Of a DNA stretch of 53,049 bases, positions 41,810 through 51,378 are shown piece after piece. A model generated the notes under the pieces. The model had not been told where the DNA came from and ran no database searches. It saw only the letters and a list, made by a program, of their open reading frames with translations. This DNA comes from Endobugula sp047619205 (GTDB lineage Bacteria; Pseudomonadota; Gammaproteobacteria; Pseudomonadales; Cellvibrionaceae). Every line of letters starts with the position of its first letter. The stretch's first letter is position 1. The stretch spans positions 1-53,049 of the forward strand of contig JBLHJR010000013.1 of assembly GCA_047619205.1 (NCBI GenBank). The letters run 5' to 3'. The translations under genes and the position numbers were made by a program.

Positions 41810-44800
41810 TTATCTCAACCCCGCAGGTTTTGTTTTGACTTCTTTGAAACTGCTAACCTTTCTTTTAAACGCTGCCAGGTCAATATCTGCAGTACTTATG
41901 GTGATCTGATTACTTCCGTGACTATGTGAAATAAGCTTGTCGTATTGTTGCTTATATGGTGCTTGGATAGTTGAACCGCCAAATTCACCAATATTAGTAA
42001 TGACTACATGCTGATACATATGATATTGAAGAGCAGACGCCATATTATCAAAAGTGTTCACATCTTTATTATGTGCAGCTATGACAAATAAATCAGTATT
42101 GCCACGCAGATCAGCCGCTAGCTTAATGTCCGTCGCATCGTAACAAATAGCTCCAGTTAATCTAAATGGGCCGTCAGGATGCCCTTCGAGCTCAATCAAA
42201 TGCTGGCAAGGACGATAACCAGTGATACCCATCTTTTCTTCATGTTTAGTCATAAACATTTTGCCTTGATCTCTAATAATCCATTGCCGCCCAGTATCGC
42301 GATAATCAGGAATGAACCAGCGCGCAAAATTTATTAACTTTCCATCATGGTCTGTAAATACCATTCCAGCAAAAATAATTGCCTGCGTTTTATCTGCCAA
42401 ACGTTTAATCACATCTTGATCTTCCGGATGAATCGATACTTCAGGAAATACAATAAGGTCAGCTTGAGGTTTTGGTGCCTCATTATCCGCTCTTAACTTA
42501 GACTCTAAGGTTTTTATAGTTAACTGGCATATATCTAACAAATGAGATCTATGCCGTGCCCTCATATCAGGGTTATTAAGCTCAGGATCAACCAGGCTAA
42601 AGTCTGCTGCACGAGGTAACAATTGTTGAACTGTAACTATACGAAAACGATCATCTTCTTTCTTTGGACGCGTGATTATTGTTGGAATAACCGGTAAACG
42701 AGAAGAATCACAATATAACTCATTAAGGTATTTAAGCCTTCTGATTAGACAATCCTTTAAGGTTTCCAATCCAGTAACATTACCAATATCTGCGTAACGA
42801 AGGTGAGAAGACTCGAAGCCTGGCCACTGTAAGCAACGCATGAGTAGTTCAGAAGTCCAGGTACTTAAGGTTGAAAATTCACCTACCAACGCTTCTGGCG
42901 AATGCATCATCCCCATGCGTCTTTTATACCAGCTTGTTCTTAGCCCTTTATATGTAACTGTTTTTCCTGCTTTCCAACGGTTAGCAGTGAAGTCAGCTCC
43001 GCCGAGAGCAGCCGCTCTAAGAATTGATCCTATCCAGTAAATTGTTTCACATTGTGTATCTTCATATGTTTCTGCTAACCATTTAGGCACCTCAAAACGG
43101 GGGTCGTTATATTTTTTAGCTTCCAGTTTACAAACGATCTGATCGACCTCCGGCTGATAAAGGTTAGCCCAAGAAACCGAAAATTTTGCTTTAACACTGA
43201 TAGAATCGGGTGCACGGCCCGATAAATCATTTCCATTAACAGCCGAGTCTATGAGTCCCAGGCCTAGTTTAATAAGCGCACTTTCATGTTCAAACCCGTT
43301 AGACTTTGAAGAAATGACTTTTGCCAGTCGTTGCTGTCGGGGTGCGGGAGAAATAATAACTTGTGGGGCAGCCCATCTAAGTAACTCTATAAGTTTCTTG
43401 TCGGAGCCCTGCTTCTTTAGCTGCTTCCACAAAGATTGCCAGAACGGTCCACCACGTTTGGCAAACACTTCTATAGCAGAATATTTCTTCTCTGCTAGAT
43501 CTGAAATAAGTGCGAGGAAATCTGCAGAAAAAGTATCGAAATCTCCTGTGATTTGTCCTGCGACTTCAAACAAAGCACTCCGCTGTGCTTGATACCTGGG
43601 AGGGAATTTACCTAATAATATTAAATGTAAATCATGCTGAATAATCCCTTTGCCGTTACTACCCCAAACAGGCTTATTAATTACAGCTAACAACATCAAC
43701 GCTTGCCGTCTTATAAATACAGCAGTTTTATCTTTAGTAACAACTTTTTGTGCGTACCGTGCTATCAACTGAATAACGTTACCTGGATCCAAATTTTCTG
43801 GATACGTAACTACCTGAAAATAACCATTAAAATCAGCTGCACATCGAAATAAATCTGCCAGTAGATAATCCATGATTGCAGCTGTATGAACGTTATCGGA
43901 TTCCTCCGAGTAAGTGCTTCGGCAATAAATAGCTTTCAGCACAGGTTCGAACAGGTCGGCACAAGGATATATCTCAATCGCCTTGCGAAGTACAAGCCCC
44001 AGTGATGGGTCTTTCATCCAAGCCAGTATTAATTTTTTAGCTAATAGCTCGCTTTCATTACCGGTATTACTGAAGCCTGAACTGGCGTCACCTTCGATAC
44101 CTAGACTCAGTTTTCGTTTGCTCCTAACAATACTTTCAAGTCGGTTAGCAGCGAAACGTTTTAATGTATCAGGACGAATATCATGATCAAAACTTGTTAT
44201 TTGAAGTAAAGCCTGATCAGGCTCTTTTGTTGTGCTCGGCAACTGATCATCTTCAACTGTTAATAAGCTTTCCAGTATGCCAGTAGCAGAATCCAACATG
44301 TCCCTATCAGCAGGACCACTCAGCCCTCCTTGGACCATTTCGATTCGCTTGGCCATGCTACCGCTGCTATCAAGGTCCGGTAGTGACGCCACCTTTGTCT
44401 TATCCTTATTTATATTTAACTCTTTACCGCCATATTTTTTAAGTAGTTTTGTGGCACAGGTATTAATCAGATCAGCGATTTCTTGGTTACTATGCTCATC
44501 GGTACTAACTACTATTCGTAAGTCATCCACGTAGCGACAATAGTCGTGAATAACCAACTCTTGGGTATCACCTATATTGGTACCAATTAATTCTCCGAAT
44601 GCCTGATCAAAATCGACTAAATAAGCATTAGCAAAAAAACCAGACGCAACTAATCCCTGAGGAAGACCATCGCTAATATCACCCATCGAATATTTTTTGG
44701 CTAAACTTAGGTCTTCTTCACTCCACGTCCAATCCATTACCCTCTTAACTGAACTCCAAAATTCAGGGCAATGTTTATGACCAAAAGAAGTAGAAATACT

Positions 44801-45517
44801 TTGTAGGCGTTCTTGCAAAACTCTGCGATCAATAGTGTTGTAAAATTTTCTTAGATCGAGGTTTACAATGAACACTGCGTCTACATCAGCTTGTTGCTCT
44901 GACACGACTCTACCATTAGTTATTGGTCGCTTCAGAAAGGCTTGGTAGTCAGTATAAAACTTACGGTATGTTTCACTATTGCCCCATCGAAACCATGCAT
45001 CATCTTTCTCTCTCCAATCACATAACAATCGATTACCGTAGCTATACACCCCTCTTCGTAAAGCACCCTCAGCACCACCATTACCATGACTGCAATCACC
45101 TTGTTTTGTTTCAACGGCATCAGCCAAACAAAGCATCACAGCACTGGCCCATGTTTGATCTCGGATGGTTATATGCGCTAACGGCCTGAGAGGGATTTTA
45201 CCCTCCGCTCTTTTAGCTTCACTTCTTGCACTTGGATGCCATCCTTCTTTTTCATCAATTACCCAAGCTTCACTTTTAGCCGCTGGCACCAACTCTAACA
45301 AATAAAGTGGTTCCTCTCTTTTCAGTAACTCAGCCCAAGACTTTGAGTTTTCTTCAACACCCAAGGCTGAAACATCTAGCGCCAAAGTATCGGCATACCA
45401 ATTAAACGAACGAATATAACCGTGAGTTTTCTTCCATGCTTGTGCCATAACCACCTCATCAGCAAGGTATTCAATGCTAGGCTTGAGGCTGCGGTATTTT
45501 TCATTAATGAGTTTCAT
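41810..45517 (-). CDS. drt1: Reverse transcriptase-nitrilase fusion (DRT type 1, UG1-like)
   Basis: A 1,235-aa protein. The RT domain lies at about 120-380: motif A FIVNLDLRKFYNTID (Asp 221), motif B SDGLPQG (282-288) and catalytic YVDD (329-332). A long region (about 380-980) has no recognisable domain and is rich in predicted helices. The C-terminal 255 residues form a nitrilase (carbon-nitrogen hydrolase) domain with candidate triad Glu 1026 (VFPEVS), Lys 1086 or 1091 (GKMFMTKHEE) and Cys 1125 (GAICYDATD). RT plus C-terminal nitrilase is the known architecture of defence-associated RT type 1 (unknown group UG1), which protects against phage by an unclear mechanism. It starts 18 bp after hsdS with an AAAGGA site, so it is probably co-transcribed with hsdRMS. 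The catalytic residues of both domains look intact. Confidence 0.9.
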   Translation of the reverse strand: MKLINEKYRSLKPSIEYLADEVVMAQAWKKTHGYIRSFNWYADTLALDVSALGVEENSKSWAELLKREEPLYLLELVPAAKSEAWVIDEKEGWHPSARSEAKRAEGKIPLRPLAHITIRDQTWASAVMLCLADAVETKQGDCSHGNGGAEGALRRGVYSYGNRLLCDWREKDDAWFRWGNSETYRKFYTDYQAFLKRPITNGRVVSEQQADVDAVFIVNLDLRKFYNTIDRRVLQERLQSISTSFGHKHCPEFWSSVKRVMDWTWSEEDLSLAKKYSMGDISDGLPQGLVASGFFANAYLVDFDQAFGELIGTNIGDTQELVIHDYCRYVDDLRIVVSTDEHSNQEIADLINTCATKLLKKYGGKELNINKDKTKVASLPDLDSSGSMAKRIEMVQGGLSGPADRDMLDSATGILESLLTVEDDQLPSTTKEPDQALLQITSFDHDIRPDTLKRFAANRLESIVRSKRKLSLGIEGDASSGFSNTGNESELLAKKLILAWMKDPSLGLVLRKAIEIYPCADLFEPVLKAIYCRSTYSEESDNVHTAAIMDYLLADLFRCAADFNGYFQVVTYPENLDPGNVIQLIARYAQKVVTKDKTAVFIRRQALMLLAVINKPVWGSNGKGIIQHDLHLILLGKFPPRYQAQRSALFEVAGQITGDFDTFSADFLALISDLAEKKYSAIEVFAKRGGPFWQSLWKQLKKQGSDKKLIELLRWAAPQVIISPAPRQQRLAKVISSKSNGFEHESALIKLGLGLIDSAVNGNDLSGRAPDSISVKAKFSVSWANLYQPEVDQIVCKLEAKKYNDPRFEVPKWLAETYEDTQCETIYWIGSILRAAALGGADFTANRWKAGKTVTYKGLRTSWYKRRMGMMHSPEALVGEFSTLSTWTSELLMRCLQWPGFESSHLRYADIGNVTGLETLKDCLIRRLKYLNELYCDSSRLPVIPTIITRPKKEDDRFRIVTVQQLLPRAADFSLVDPELNNPDMRARHRSHLLDICQLTIKTLESKLRADNEAPKPQADLIVFPEVSIHPEDQDVIKRLADKTQAIIFAGMVFTDHDGKLINFARWFIPDYRDTGRQWIIRDQGKMFMTKHEEKMGITGYRPCQHLIELEGHPDGPFRLTGAICYDATDIKLAADLRGNTDLFVIAAHNKDVNTFDNMASALQYHMYQHVVITNIGEFGGSTIQAPYKQQYDKLISHSHGSNQITISTADIDLAAFKRKVSSFKEVKTKPAGLR

Positions 45518-45535
45518 TCCATTCCTTTGAGTTGT

Positions 45536-47368
45536 TTATCCTAGAGCTCTATCTAATACTGCATCGGCGAGGTGGAGCTGGGTGATTTGGGCTTTGCTTA
45601 GCTGAACTTTGAGTTGGTCGCAGAGGCCCATAAGTTCGTCAATTTTGGCAACTATGTTGCTGATTTCTTCAAGCGGAGGGCAGGGCACTAATAGCTGACT
45701 TAATATCTCTAGATTAATATTTTTTTGTGCCGTAGAAGGTGCATATTTTTCTAGATTAGCTTTTGCTGTGCGTATAAAAAACTCAAAATACCTAGCATCA
45801 ATTTTGTCATCGAAGGGAGTATATGCAACGACACTATCAGGAAAGCAGGCGTCGAATCCAAGAACACTGGTATCAGCTATATTAGCTGCGATTGTTATGC
45901 ACATCGTGCCTTTGGGCCATAATTTACTCTGCGCCAAGCCTACTTCATTATATAAAGCTGTATAAGTCTCAATCACACCATTAGCTCTCGATACATCACC
46001 AGTTTGTACTAAGGGAATTTTACCGTCTGAATATAGAGATGGGTCATTTCGAGGACGATGCTTTGATTTGCCACGTGCTAAATCTCCAAGATCTGGTAAA
46101 CGGCACCACTCCCAAGCTCGAGGTAGTTCATACGGCTTTTCCTCGTCAGTAATTTCCGGCAACGGCTTTTGTTTTTTAATTTTTTTATCTTTAATCAATT
46201 GCTCTTTTTCGACGGCGATGCGCTTCAGCAGTTCGCTGGCTGGCTCGTCGTTGGGGTCTTGGGGGACGAGTTTGCCCATGACGGCGAGCTGGAGGATGGT
46301 TTGTTTGAGTTGTTCTACGGCGTAGTCGGTGGTGATGAGTGTGTCGAAGTGGTCGGCCAGGCGTGCCCAGTTGTCGCTGAGTTCGTTGGCGTCGTGAGTA
46401 TCGGTTAGAGAGCCTTCAGCAGGTTTCAATAAAGAGGCTAGTAGGGTATCGACCAGCAGCTTATGGGCGTCGAGGCTGGATTCGGTTTGTTGTTCCAGTT
46501 GATCGCAGAGGGCCATGAGCTCGTCGACTTTAGCGACTATGCGGTGCTGCTCCTCTTTTGGTGCTACTGGTACTAATATCGTTTTTAAATTTCCTGTAGA
46601 AATACGGAATCTAGTTGCACCTTTCCCGTAAGATTCTACCTGAGTTCTAAATGATGTTGAGTTGATAGCATGCACTACATATTGATCTAAAATCAGTCCG
46701 CGTAAGCGTAGAATTGCAACATCAACAGCTGTTATAGCTTTTTCTGCTATTTTGGGGAAAATACAAGCTCTACCAATTGGGTTTGGCAAGCGTGCAATTA
46801 AAACATCTCCCTCTAAGAGCGCTGTACAATTTAACTTATCGAATGTCATTTCATTTACGTATTTTGTAGATACATTCTTAAATATATTTACTCCTACATC
46901 CCCTAACTGTATTAATCGGATATTACCATTTAGGTCTTGATCTTTACTTTCTATCCAGTCCCCATCAAAAAGAGACATGGGCGCCAATTGATCCAGCCTC
47001 ACCCAGCTCCACCCCATCGGTAAATCAAAAGGCTTTTCCTCATCTATAATTTTTGGTAACGGCTTCTGTTTTTTTATTTTATTGTCTTTAATTAACTGTG
47101 CTTTTTCTTCAGTAATGCGTTTCAGCAATACACTTGCGGGTTCGTCATATGGGTCTTGCGGTACTAACTTACCCCGCACCGCCAATTCTAATATCAACTC
47201 ACGCAGTTTTTTAATACCATAAAGTTCACGCTTTTTACTACTGCCACGACCTTGGGTATTTCTGGCTTTGATGGAGGAAGTCCAGAGATCAATATGTTCG
47301 GTGATTATTGATTCAGAATTTGAAGATACTGGATCCCCGCCTACGCGAGGATGACGAGATAAAGACAT
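45536..47368 (-). CDS. hsdS: Type I restriction-modification specificity subunit
   Basis: A 610-aa two-TRD specificity subunit that sets the DNA sequence recognised by HsdM2S and HsdR2M2S. Two homologous halves each begin with a conserved block (ELAVRGKLVPQDPYDEPAS near 61-79; QLAVMGKLVPQDPNDEPAS near 356-374), followed by a variable recognition domain and a conserved helix (PKEEQHRIVAKVDELMALCD; PLEEISNIVAKIDELMGLCD). The first 16 residues (MSLSRHPRVGGDPVSS) are encoded by a REP-like palindrome and are not part of the family's normal N-terminus. Its ATG overlaps the hsdM stop (TAATG). Confidence 0.95.
   Translation of the reverse strand: MSLSRHPRVGGDPVSSNSESIITEHIDLWTSSIKARNTQGRGSSKKRELYGIKKLRELILELAVRGKLVPQDPYDEPASVLLKRITEEKAQLIKDNKIKKQKPLPKIIDEEKPFDLPMGWSWVRLDQLAPMSLFDGDWIESKDQDLNGNIRLIQLGDVGVNIFKNVSTKYVNEMTFDKLNCTALLEGDVLIARLPNPIGRACIFPKIAEKAITAVDVAILRLRGLILDQYVVHAINSTSFRTQVESYGKGATRFRISTGNLKTILVPVAPKEEQHRIVAKVDELMALCDQLEQQTESSLDAHKLLVDTLLASLLKPAEGSLTDTHDANELSDNWARLADHFDTLITTDYAVEQLKQTILQLAVMGKLVPQDPNDEPASELLKRIAVEKEQLIKDKKIKKQKPLPEITDEEKPYELPRAWEWCRLPDLGDLARGKSKHRPRNDPSLYSDGKIPLVQTGDVSRANGVIETYTALYNEVGLAQSKLWPKGTMCITIAANIADTSVLGFDACFPDSVVAYTPFDDKIDARYFEFFIRTAKANLEKYAPSTAQKNINLEILSQLLVPCPPLEEISNIVAKIDELMGLCDQLKVQLSKAQITQLHLADAVLDRALG
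46134..46288. repeat. hsdS conserved block, copy 2
   Basis: About 155 bp encoding the second LAVMGKLVPQDP ... EEKPYELP block. It is a diverged direct repeat of 47031-47185 and lies between the two recognition domains. Confidence 0.75.
47031..47185. repeat. hsdS conserved block, copy 1
   Basis: About 155 bp encoding the first LAVRGKLVPQDP ... EEKPFDLP block. Its partner at 46134-46288 is in the same orientation, so recombination between them could remove or swap a recognition domain. Confidence 0.75.
47327..47356. repeat. REP-like palindromic element inside the hsdS 5' end
   Basis: The core ATCCCCGC-CTAC-GCGAGGAT (47333-47352) forms a GC-rich hairpin with one mismatch. It resembles the widespread intergenic repeats that read as RHPRVGGDP when translated. 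Here it has become part of the hsdS coding sequence, 12-41 bp from the start codon. Confidence 0.75.
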
Positions 47369-48858
47369 TATTTTGCATCCCCAGCTAGCGCTTCGGCCAA
47401 AATACTTTTTAACTGATCGCGCAATTTCTGTATCTCACCCTGCTGCTGGTCATAGCTTACCAGCAGTTCGTCAGGGTCGTGGTTGATTTGCTCTGCCTGA
47501 TGCGGGTTTTTAATGTCGAGGTTGTAGTTTCGGGCTTTGATCTCGTCGATAGAGACAAGCCATGCCTGCTCAGTAGCTTGACGGTTTTTGCGTTTGAGTT
47601 TTGTTTTTTGCGTTTTACCTTCGCCCCACCAATCAGCACAATCACTAAAGCTATCTAGCTTCATCGGCTTGGTTTTGTTAAAGGCTTTTACCCCTTGTGG
47701 TAAGGGTACTTCGTAGTACCACACCTCTTTAGTGGGTGTGCCTTTTTCAAAAAATAGGATATTGGTTTTAATACTGGTGTAGGGCGCAAACACGGAGTTG
47801 GGCAGGCGCACAATGGTGTGCAGGTTACATTCTGCCAGTAGTTTTTCTTTAATTTTGGTTTTTACGCCTTCGCCAAATAAGGTGCCATCGGGCAAGACAA
47901 TGGCCGCACGACCACTGGACTCTAGAATATGAATAATTAACTGCAAAAACAGATCGGCGGTTTCGCGGGTGCGGGTAGCTGCGGGATAGTTTAGCTCGAT
48001 GCCGTCTTCTTCCATGCCACCAAAGGGTGGGTTGGCGACGACGACATCTACGCGATCTCTTGGGCCCCAATCACGTAGTGGCCTTGCGAGGGTGTTGTCG
48101 TGGCGAATTTGGCTGGGTACTTCGATGCCGTGTAACAGCATATTGGTGGTGCAGAGCAAATGGGGCAGCTGTTTTTTCTCTACACCATAAATTTGGTTTT
48201 GTAGTATTTGGCTTGCTTCGGGGGTGTTAATCACACCGGAGTCTTTAATATGATCCATGGTGCAGGCGAGAAAGCCGCCAGTACCGCAGGCAGGGTCCAT
48301 CACTTTTTCACCCAGCTGGGGGTCGATCATTTCAACCATAAAGCGGGTAACCGCGCGAGGGGTATAGAACTCGCCGGAGTTGCCTGAGGATTGTAAGTCT
48401 TTAAGGATTTTTTCGTACAAGTCACCAAAGGTGTGGCGTTGGTCGCTGGAGTGAAAGTCAATTTCATCCACTTTGTTAACGACCTGACGCAATAGGGTGC
48501 CGTTCTTCATGTAGTTAAAGGCATCGCTGAAGGCTTCTTTTGCTACAAAGCCGCGAGCATTACTGGTGGGCGTGGCGTGCAGGTTTTTTAAGCTGGGAAA
48601 AAGTTTGCCGTTGATAAATTCCAACATTCCGTCACCGGTAATGCCTTCTTTGTCGCTGGCCCAATTACGCCATAACAATTCACTGGGGATGGGCGACTCG
48701 TAGTCACTCTGGATGAGTTCTAATTCTTCTTCTTGGGCGTCAAATATTTTAAGAAATAGTAACCACGCCATTTGACCAATGCGCTGGGCATCGCCATCGA
48801 CGCCGGCATCTTTGCGCATGATGTCTTGAATGGATTTAACGATATTTGATACGGACAT
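47368..48858 (-). CDS. hsdM: Type I restriction-modification methyltransferase subunit
   Basis: A 496-aa N6-adenine methyltransferase: an N-terminal HsdM bundle, then the SAM-binding motif DPACGTGGF near residue 188 and catalytic NPPFGG near residue 282. With HsdS it protects host DNA. It shares one nucleotide with the hsdS start and lies 98 bp after hsdR. Confidence 0.96.
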   Translation of the reverse strand: MSVSNIVKSIQDIMRKDAGVDGDAQRIGQMAWLLFLKIFDAQEEELELIQSDYESPIPSELLWRNWASDKEGITGDGMLEFINGKLFPSLKNLHATPTSNARGFVAKEAFSDAFNYMKNGTLLRQVVNKVDEIDFHSSDQRHTFGDLYEKILKDLQSSGNSGEFYTPRAVTRFMVEMIDPQLGEKVMDPACGTGGFLACTMDHIKDSGVINTPEASQILQNQIYGVEKKQLPHLLCTTNMLLHGIEVPSQIRHDNTLARPLRDWGPRDRVDVVVANPPFGGMEEDGIELNYPAATRTRETADLFLQLIIHILESSGRAAIVLPDGTLFGEGVKTKIKEKLLAECNLHTIVRLPNSVFAPYTSIKTNILFFEKGTPTKEVWYYEVPLPQGVKAFNKTKPMKLDSFSDCADWWGEGKTQKTKLKRKNRQATEQAWLVSIDEIKARNYNLDIKNPHQAEQINHDPDELLVSYDQQQGEIQKLRDQLKSILAEALAGDAK

Positions 48859-48956
48859 GTTTTACTCGTTATTGGCGCTTGATTAGCAGGCGCATGTTAT
48901 AGGGTCTAGATAAGAAGGTATTGTTAGTGTAAGAATGGCGTAAGGTTCAGGGGCTG

Positions 48957-51308
48957 TTATTCATTGGCAGCAGCGTATAGCGCTTCTTCTAGATCTCTTA
49001 CTGCTTGCTGGTATTGTACTTTACCACCAAAGCCTTTGATGATTTCTAGCGGTCGCCCCATTGTATTGAAAGGCTGCACGGTCAGTACAGACACATCTTC
49101 GATGGGGGCAATACCTTCATCGGCGTATTTATCCAGAAGAGCTTCCATTACCTTGCGCGCTTGCTCACCGTATTGGGTAAACACATCGCGCTTGCGTACA
49201 TTGTTAGCGCGCTCTTGGCGGGTGAGTGGGGGCTGGCCATAGACGACATGACATATCAGATCGAAGGCGCTGTAGTCTTTGCCCACTTCATCTGCCAGTG
49301 CCTGCCAGATAACGCCTTGTTCCTCTAACTCTTGAATAACCGCTTGTTTTTGGTCGGCGCTATTCCACTTGCGTAAGAAGTCGTTAAGGGTGGCGAACTC
49401 TTGTTTAACCGTTTTGGTGGTGTACTCTTTTAGTGATTCGGTAATGAGTTTGCCATCGCTACCCATGTATTGGACGCGCTCGGAGACCACGGTTACGGAA
49501 ATACCTTTGACGACATATTTGGGTGCCCGCTCGCCTATACCTCCACCATCGTCGTCATCGTCTATGCCATCTGGATAATTGCCATCAGGATCTAAGCCGC
49601 CTTCATCGGGTGGGACGGTTGAACCGCCTCCGGGTGGTACATAAACCACTTCTGCATCACCATCAAAGTCGGGGTCGGCAAAGAGCTCGGTGGCTTTTTT
49701 GAAATCCATAATGGTAAACCACAACTTGTTGTAGTCTTCATTAATGCGTGTGCCTCGACCAATGACTTGCTTAAATTTAGTCATGGATTTTATGTTTTGA
49801 TCTAACACGATCAATTTACAGGTCACGGCATCGACACCGGTACTCATCAATTCTGAAGTGGTGGCGATAACGGGGTAGGCTTGTTCGGGATCGATAAAGT
49901 TATCTAGCTCGGCTTTGCCTTCAGTATCATCGCCAGTGATTTTCATTACATACTTACGGTTTTTTTGCACTTGCTCAGGGTTTTCATTGACCAGGGCTTG
50001 GCGCATGCGGTTGGCGTGATCGATGTCTTGGCAGAAGATAATGGTTTTAGCCATTGGGTCGGTTGCTTTGAGGTGATCACTAACGATTTTGGCGACTAGT
50101 TGCGTGCGTTCTTCAATGACCAGTGTGCGATCGAAGTCTTTCTGGTTGTAGATACGGTCTTCTATTAGCTCACCATTTTTATCATATTGGCCAGCCGTTG
50201 GCCGCCAGCCTAATAAATCGGTATCTAGATCTACACGCACAACTTTATAAGGCGCTAGAAAACCATCATCAATACCTTGCTTGAGGGTGTAGGTATAAAC
50301 CGGGTCACCAAAGTAGGTGCTGTTGGATACTTCGTCCGTTTCTTTGGGGGTAGCGGTTAGGCCAATGTGGGCGGCACTGCTGAAGTAATCGAGTATTTCA
50401 CGCCAGGCGGAGTCGTCTGCGGCGCTGCCGCGATGGCACTCGTCGATCACGATTAGATCGAAGAAGTCAGGCGAAAAGTGCTTGTAGGCTTTTTGACTTT
50501 CTTCAGGACCGGTAAGCGCTTGATAAAGCGACAAGAATATTTCATAGGAGGCATCAACTTTGCGACCGGTAATCTTGGTCATGGCTGTGCCAAAGGGCTT
50601 GAAGTCGTTGGTTTTGGTTTGATCAACAAGAATATTACGGTCAGCCAAAAACAAGATGCGCTTTTTGATGCCGGCCTTCCATAAACGCCAGATAATCTGA
50701 AACGCGGTATAGGTTTTACCGGTGCCGGTAGCCATGACGAGTAGGGCGCGATCTTGGCCTTTTGCGATGGCCTCTACTGTTTTATTGATGGCGTGCATCT
50801 GGTAATAACGGGGTGACTTGCCGCTGCCATCCTCAAAGTAGTCTTGGGTGATGGTCGCTAGTTCTTGCGGTTGATAACCTTTCCACTGTTGGTATTTAGC
50901 CCATAGCGCTTCATGGCTGGGAAATTCTTCTAGTGAGAGTTCTTGTTCTAGCTGGGGGGAAAGTCCGGTTTTGTCATGAAAGATAAAGCCGTCGCCGTTA
51001 GAGCTAAACACAAACGGGACTTCTAAAAGATCTGCATAGCCTAGGCCCTGCTGCATTCCAGCGGCAATGGACAAGGTGTTCTTTTTGGCTTCAATAACGG
51101 CGAGTGGAATGTTGGGCTTATGATAAAGCACAAAGTCAGCGCGCTTACCCTTAGAGCGAGCGCCCATTTGGCCACGGACGATGACACGGCCTGCTGTTAG
51201 GGCAACTTCTTCACGCACTTGGGTGTGGATGTTCCATCCCGCTTGCTTGATGGCAGGAAGGATGTATTTGGTGCAAATATCTCTTTCCGTCAGCTGTTTC
51301 TTATCCAT
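48957..51308 (-). CDS. hsdR: Type I restriction endonuclease subunit R
   Basis: A 783-aa motor-nuclease. The PD-(D/E)XK nuclease is at the N-terminus (Asp 58 in RADFVLYH; Glu 73 and Lys 75 in VIEAKK). The SF2 helicase core shows Walker A MATGTGKT near residue 194, VIDECHRGSA and GRGTRI. A C-terminal EcoEI_R_C-type domain follows a Gly/Asp-rich linker (GGLDPDGNYPDGIDDDDDGG). This is the EcoEI-type form of HsdR. It is the first gene of the hsdR-hsdM-hsdS-RT operon. Confidence 0.95.
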   Translation of the reverse strand: MDKKQLTERDICTKYILPAIKQAGWNIHTQVREEVALTAGRVIVRGQMGARSKGKRADFVLYHKPNIPLAVIEAKKNTLSIAAGMQQGLGYADLLEVPFVFSSNGDGFIFHDKTGLSPQLEQELSLEEFPSHEALWAKYQQWKGYQPQELATITQDYFEDGSGKSPRYYQMHAINKTVEAIAKGQDRALLVMATGTGKTYTAFQIIWRLWKAGIKKRILFLADRNILVDQTKTNDFKPFGTAMTKITGRKVDASYEIFLSLYQALTGPEESQKAYKHFSPDFFDLIVIDECHRGSAADDSAWREILDYFSSAAHIGLTATPKETDEVSNSTYFGDPVYTYTLKQGIDDGFLAPYKVVRVDLDTDLLGWRPTAGQYDKNGELIEDRIYNQKDFDRTLVIEERTQLVAKIVSDHLKATDPMAKTIIFCQDIDHANRMRQALVNENPEQVQKNRKYVMKITGDDTEGKAELDNFIDPEQAYPVIATTSELMSTGVDAVTCKLIVLDQNIKSMTKFKQVIGRGTRINEDYNKLWFTIMDFKKATELFADPDFDGDAEVVYVPPGGGSTVPPDEGGLDPDGNYPDGIDDDDDGGGIGERAPKYVVKGISVTVVSERVQYMGSDGKLITESLKEYTTKTVKQEFATLNDFLRKWNSADQKQAVIQELEEQGVIWQALADEVGKDYSAFDLICHVVYGQPPLTRQERANNVRKRDVFTQYGEQARKVMEALLDKYADEGIAPIEDVSVLTVQPFNTMGRPLEIIKGFGGKVQYQQAVRDLEEALYAAANE

Positions 51309-51378
51309 GTGTTAATACGCGATCCTGTTGTTATTTTGATCAGTCTGGTGCTGGGATTCGATGGTTGTTTCGTTACTT

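Noticed and set aside
41700..45536. Retron-type msr/msd RNA for the RT
   Set aside because: The RT is of the UG1/nitrilase type, not a retron RT. The 18 bp before it and the 95 bp after it do not hold an inverted a1/a2 structure, so no ncRNA is claimed.
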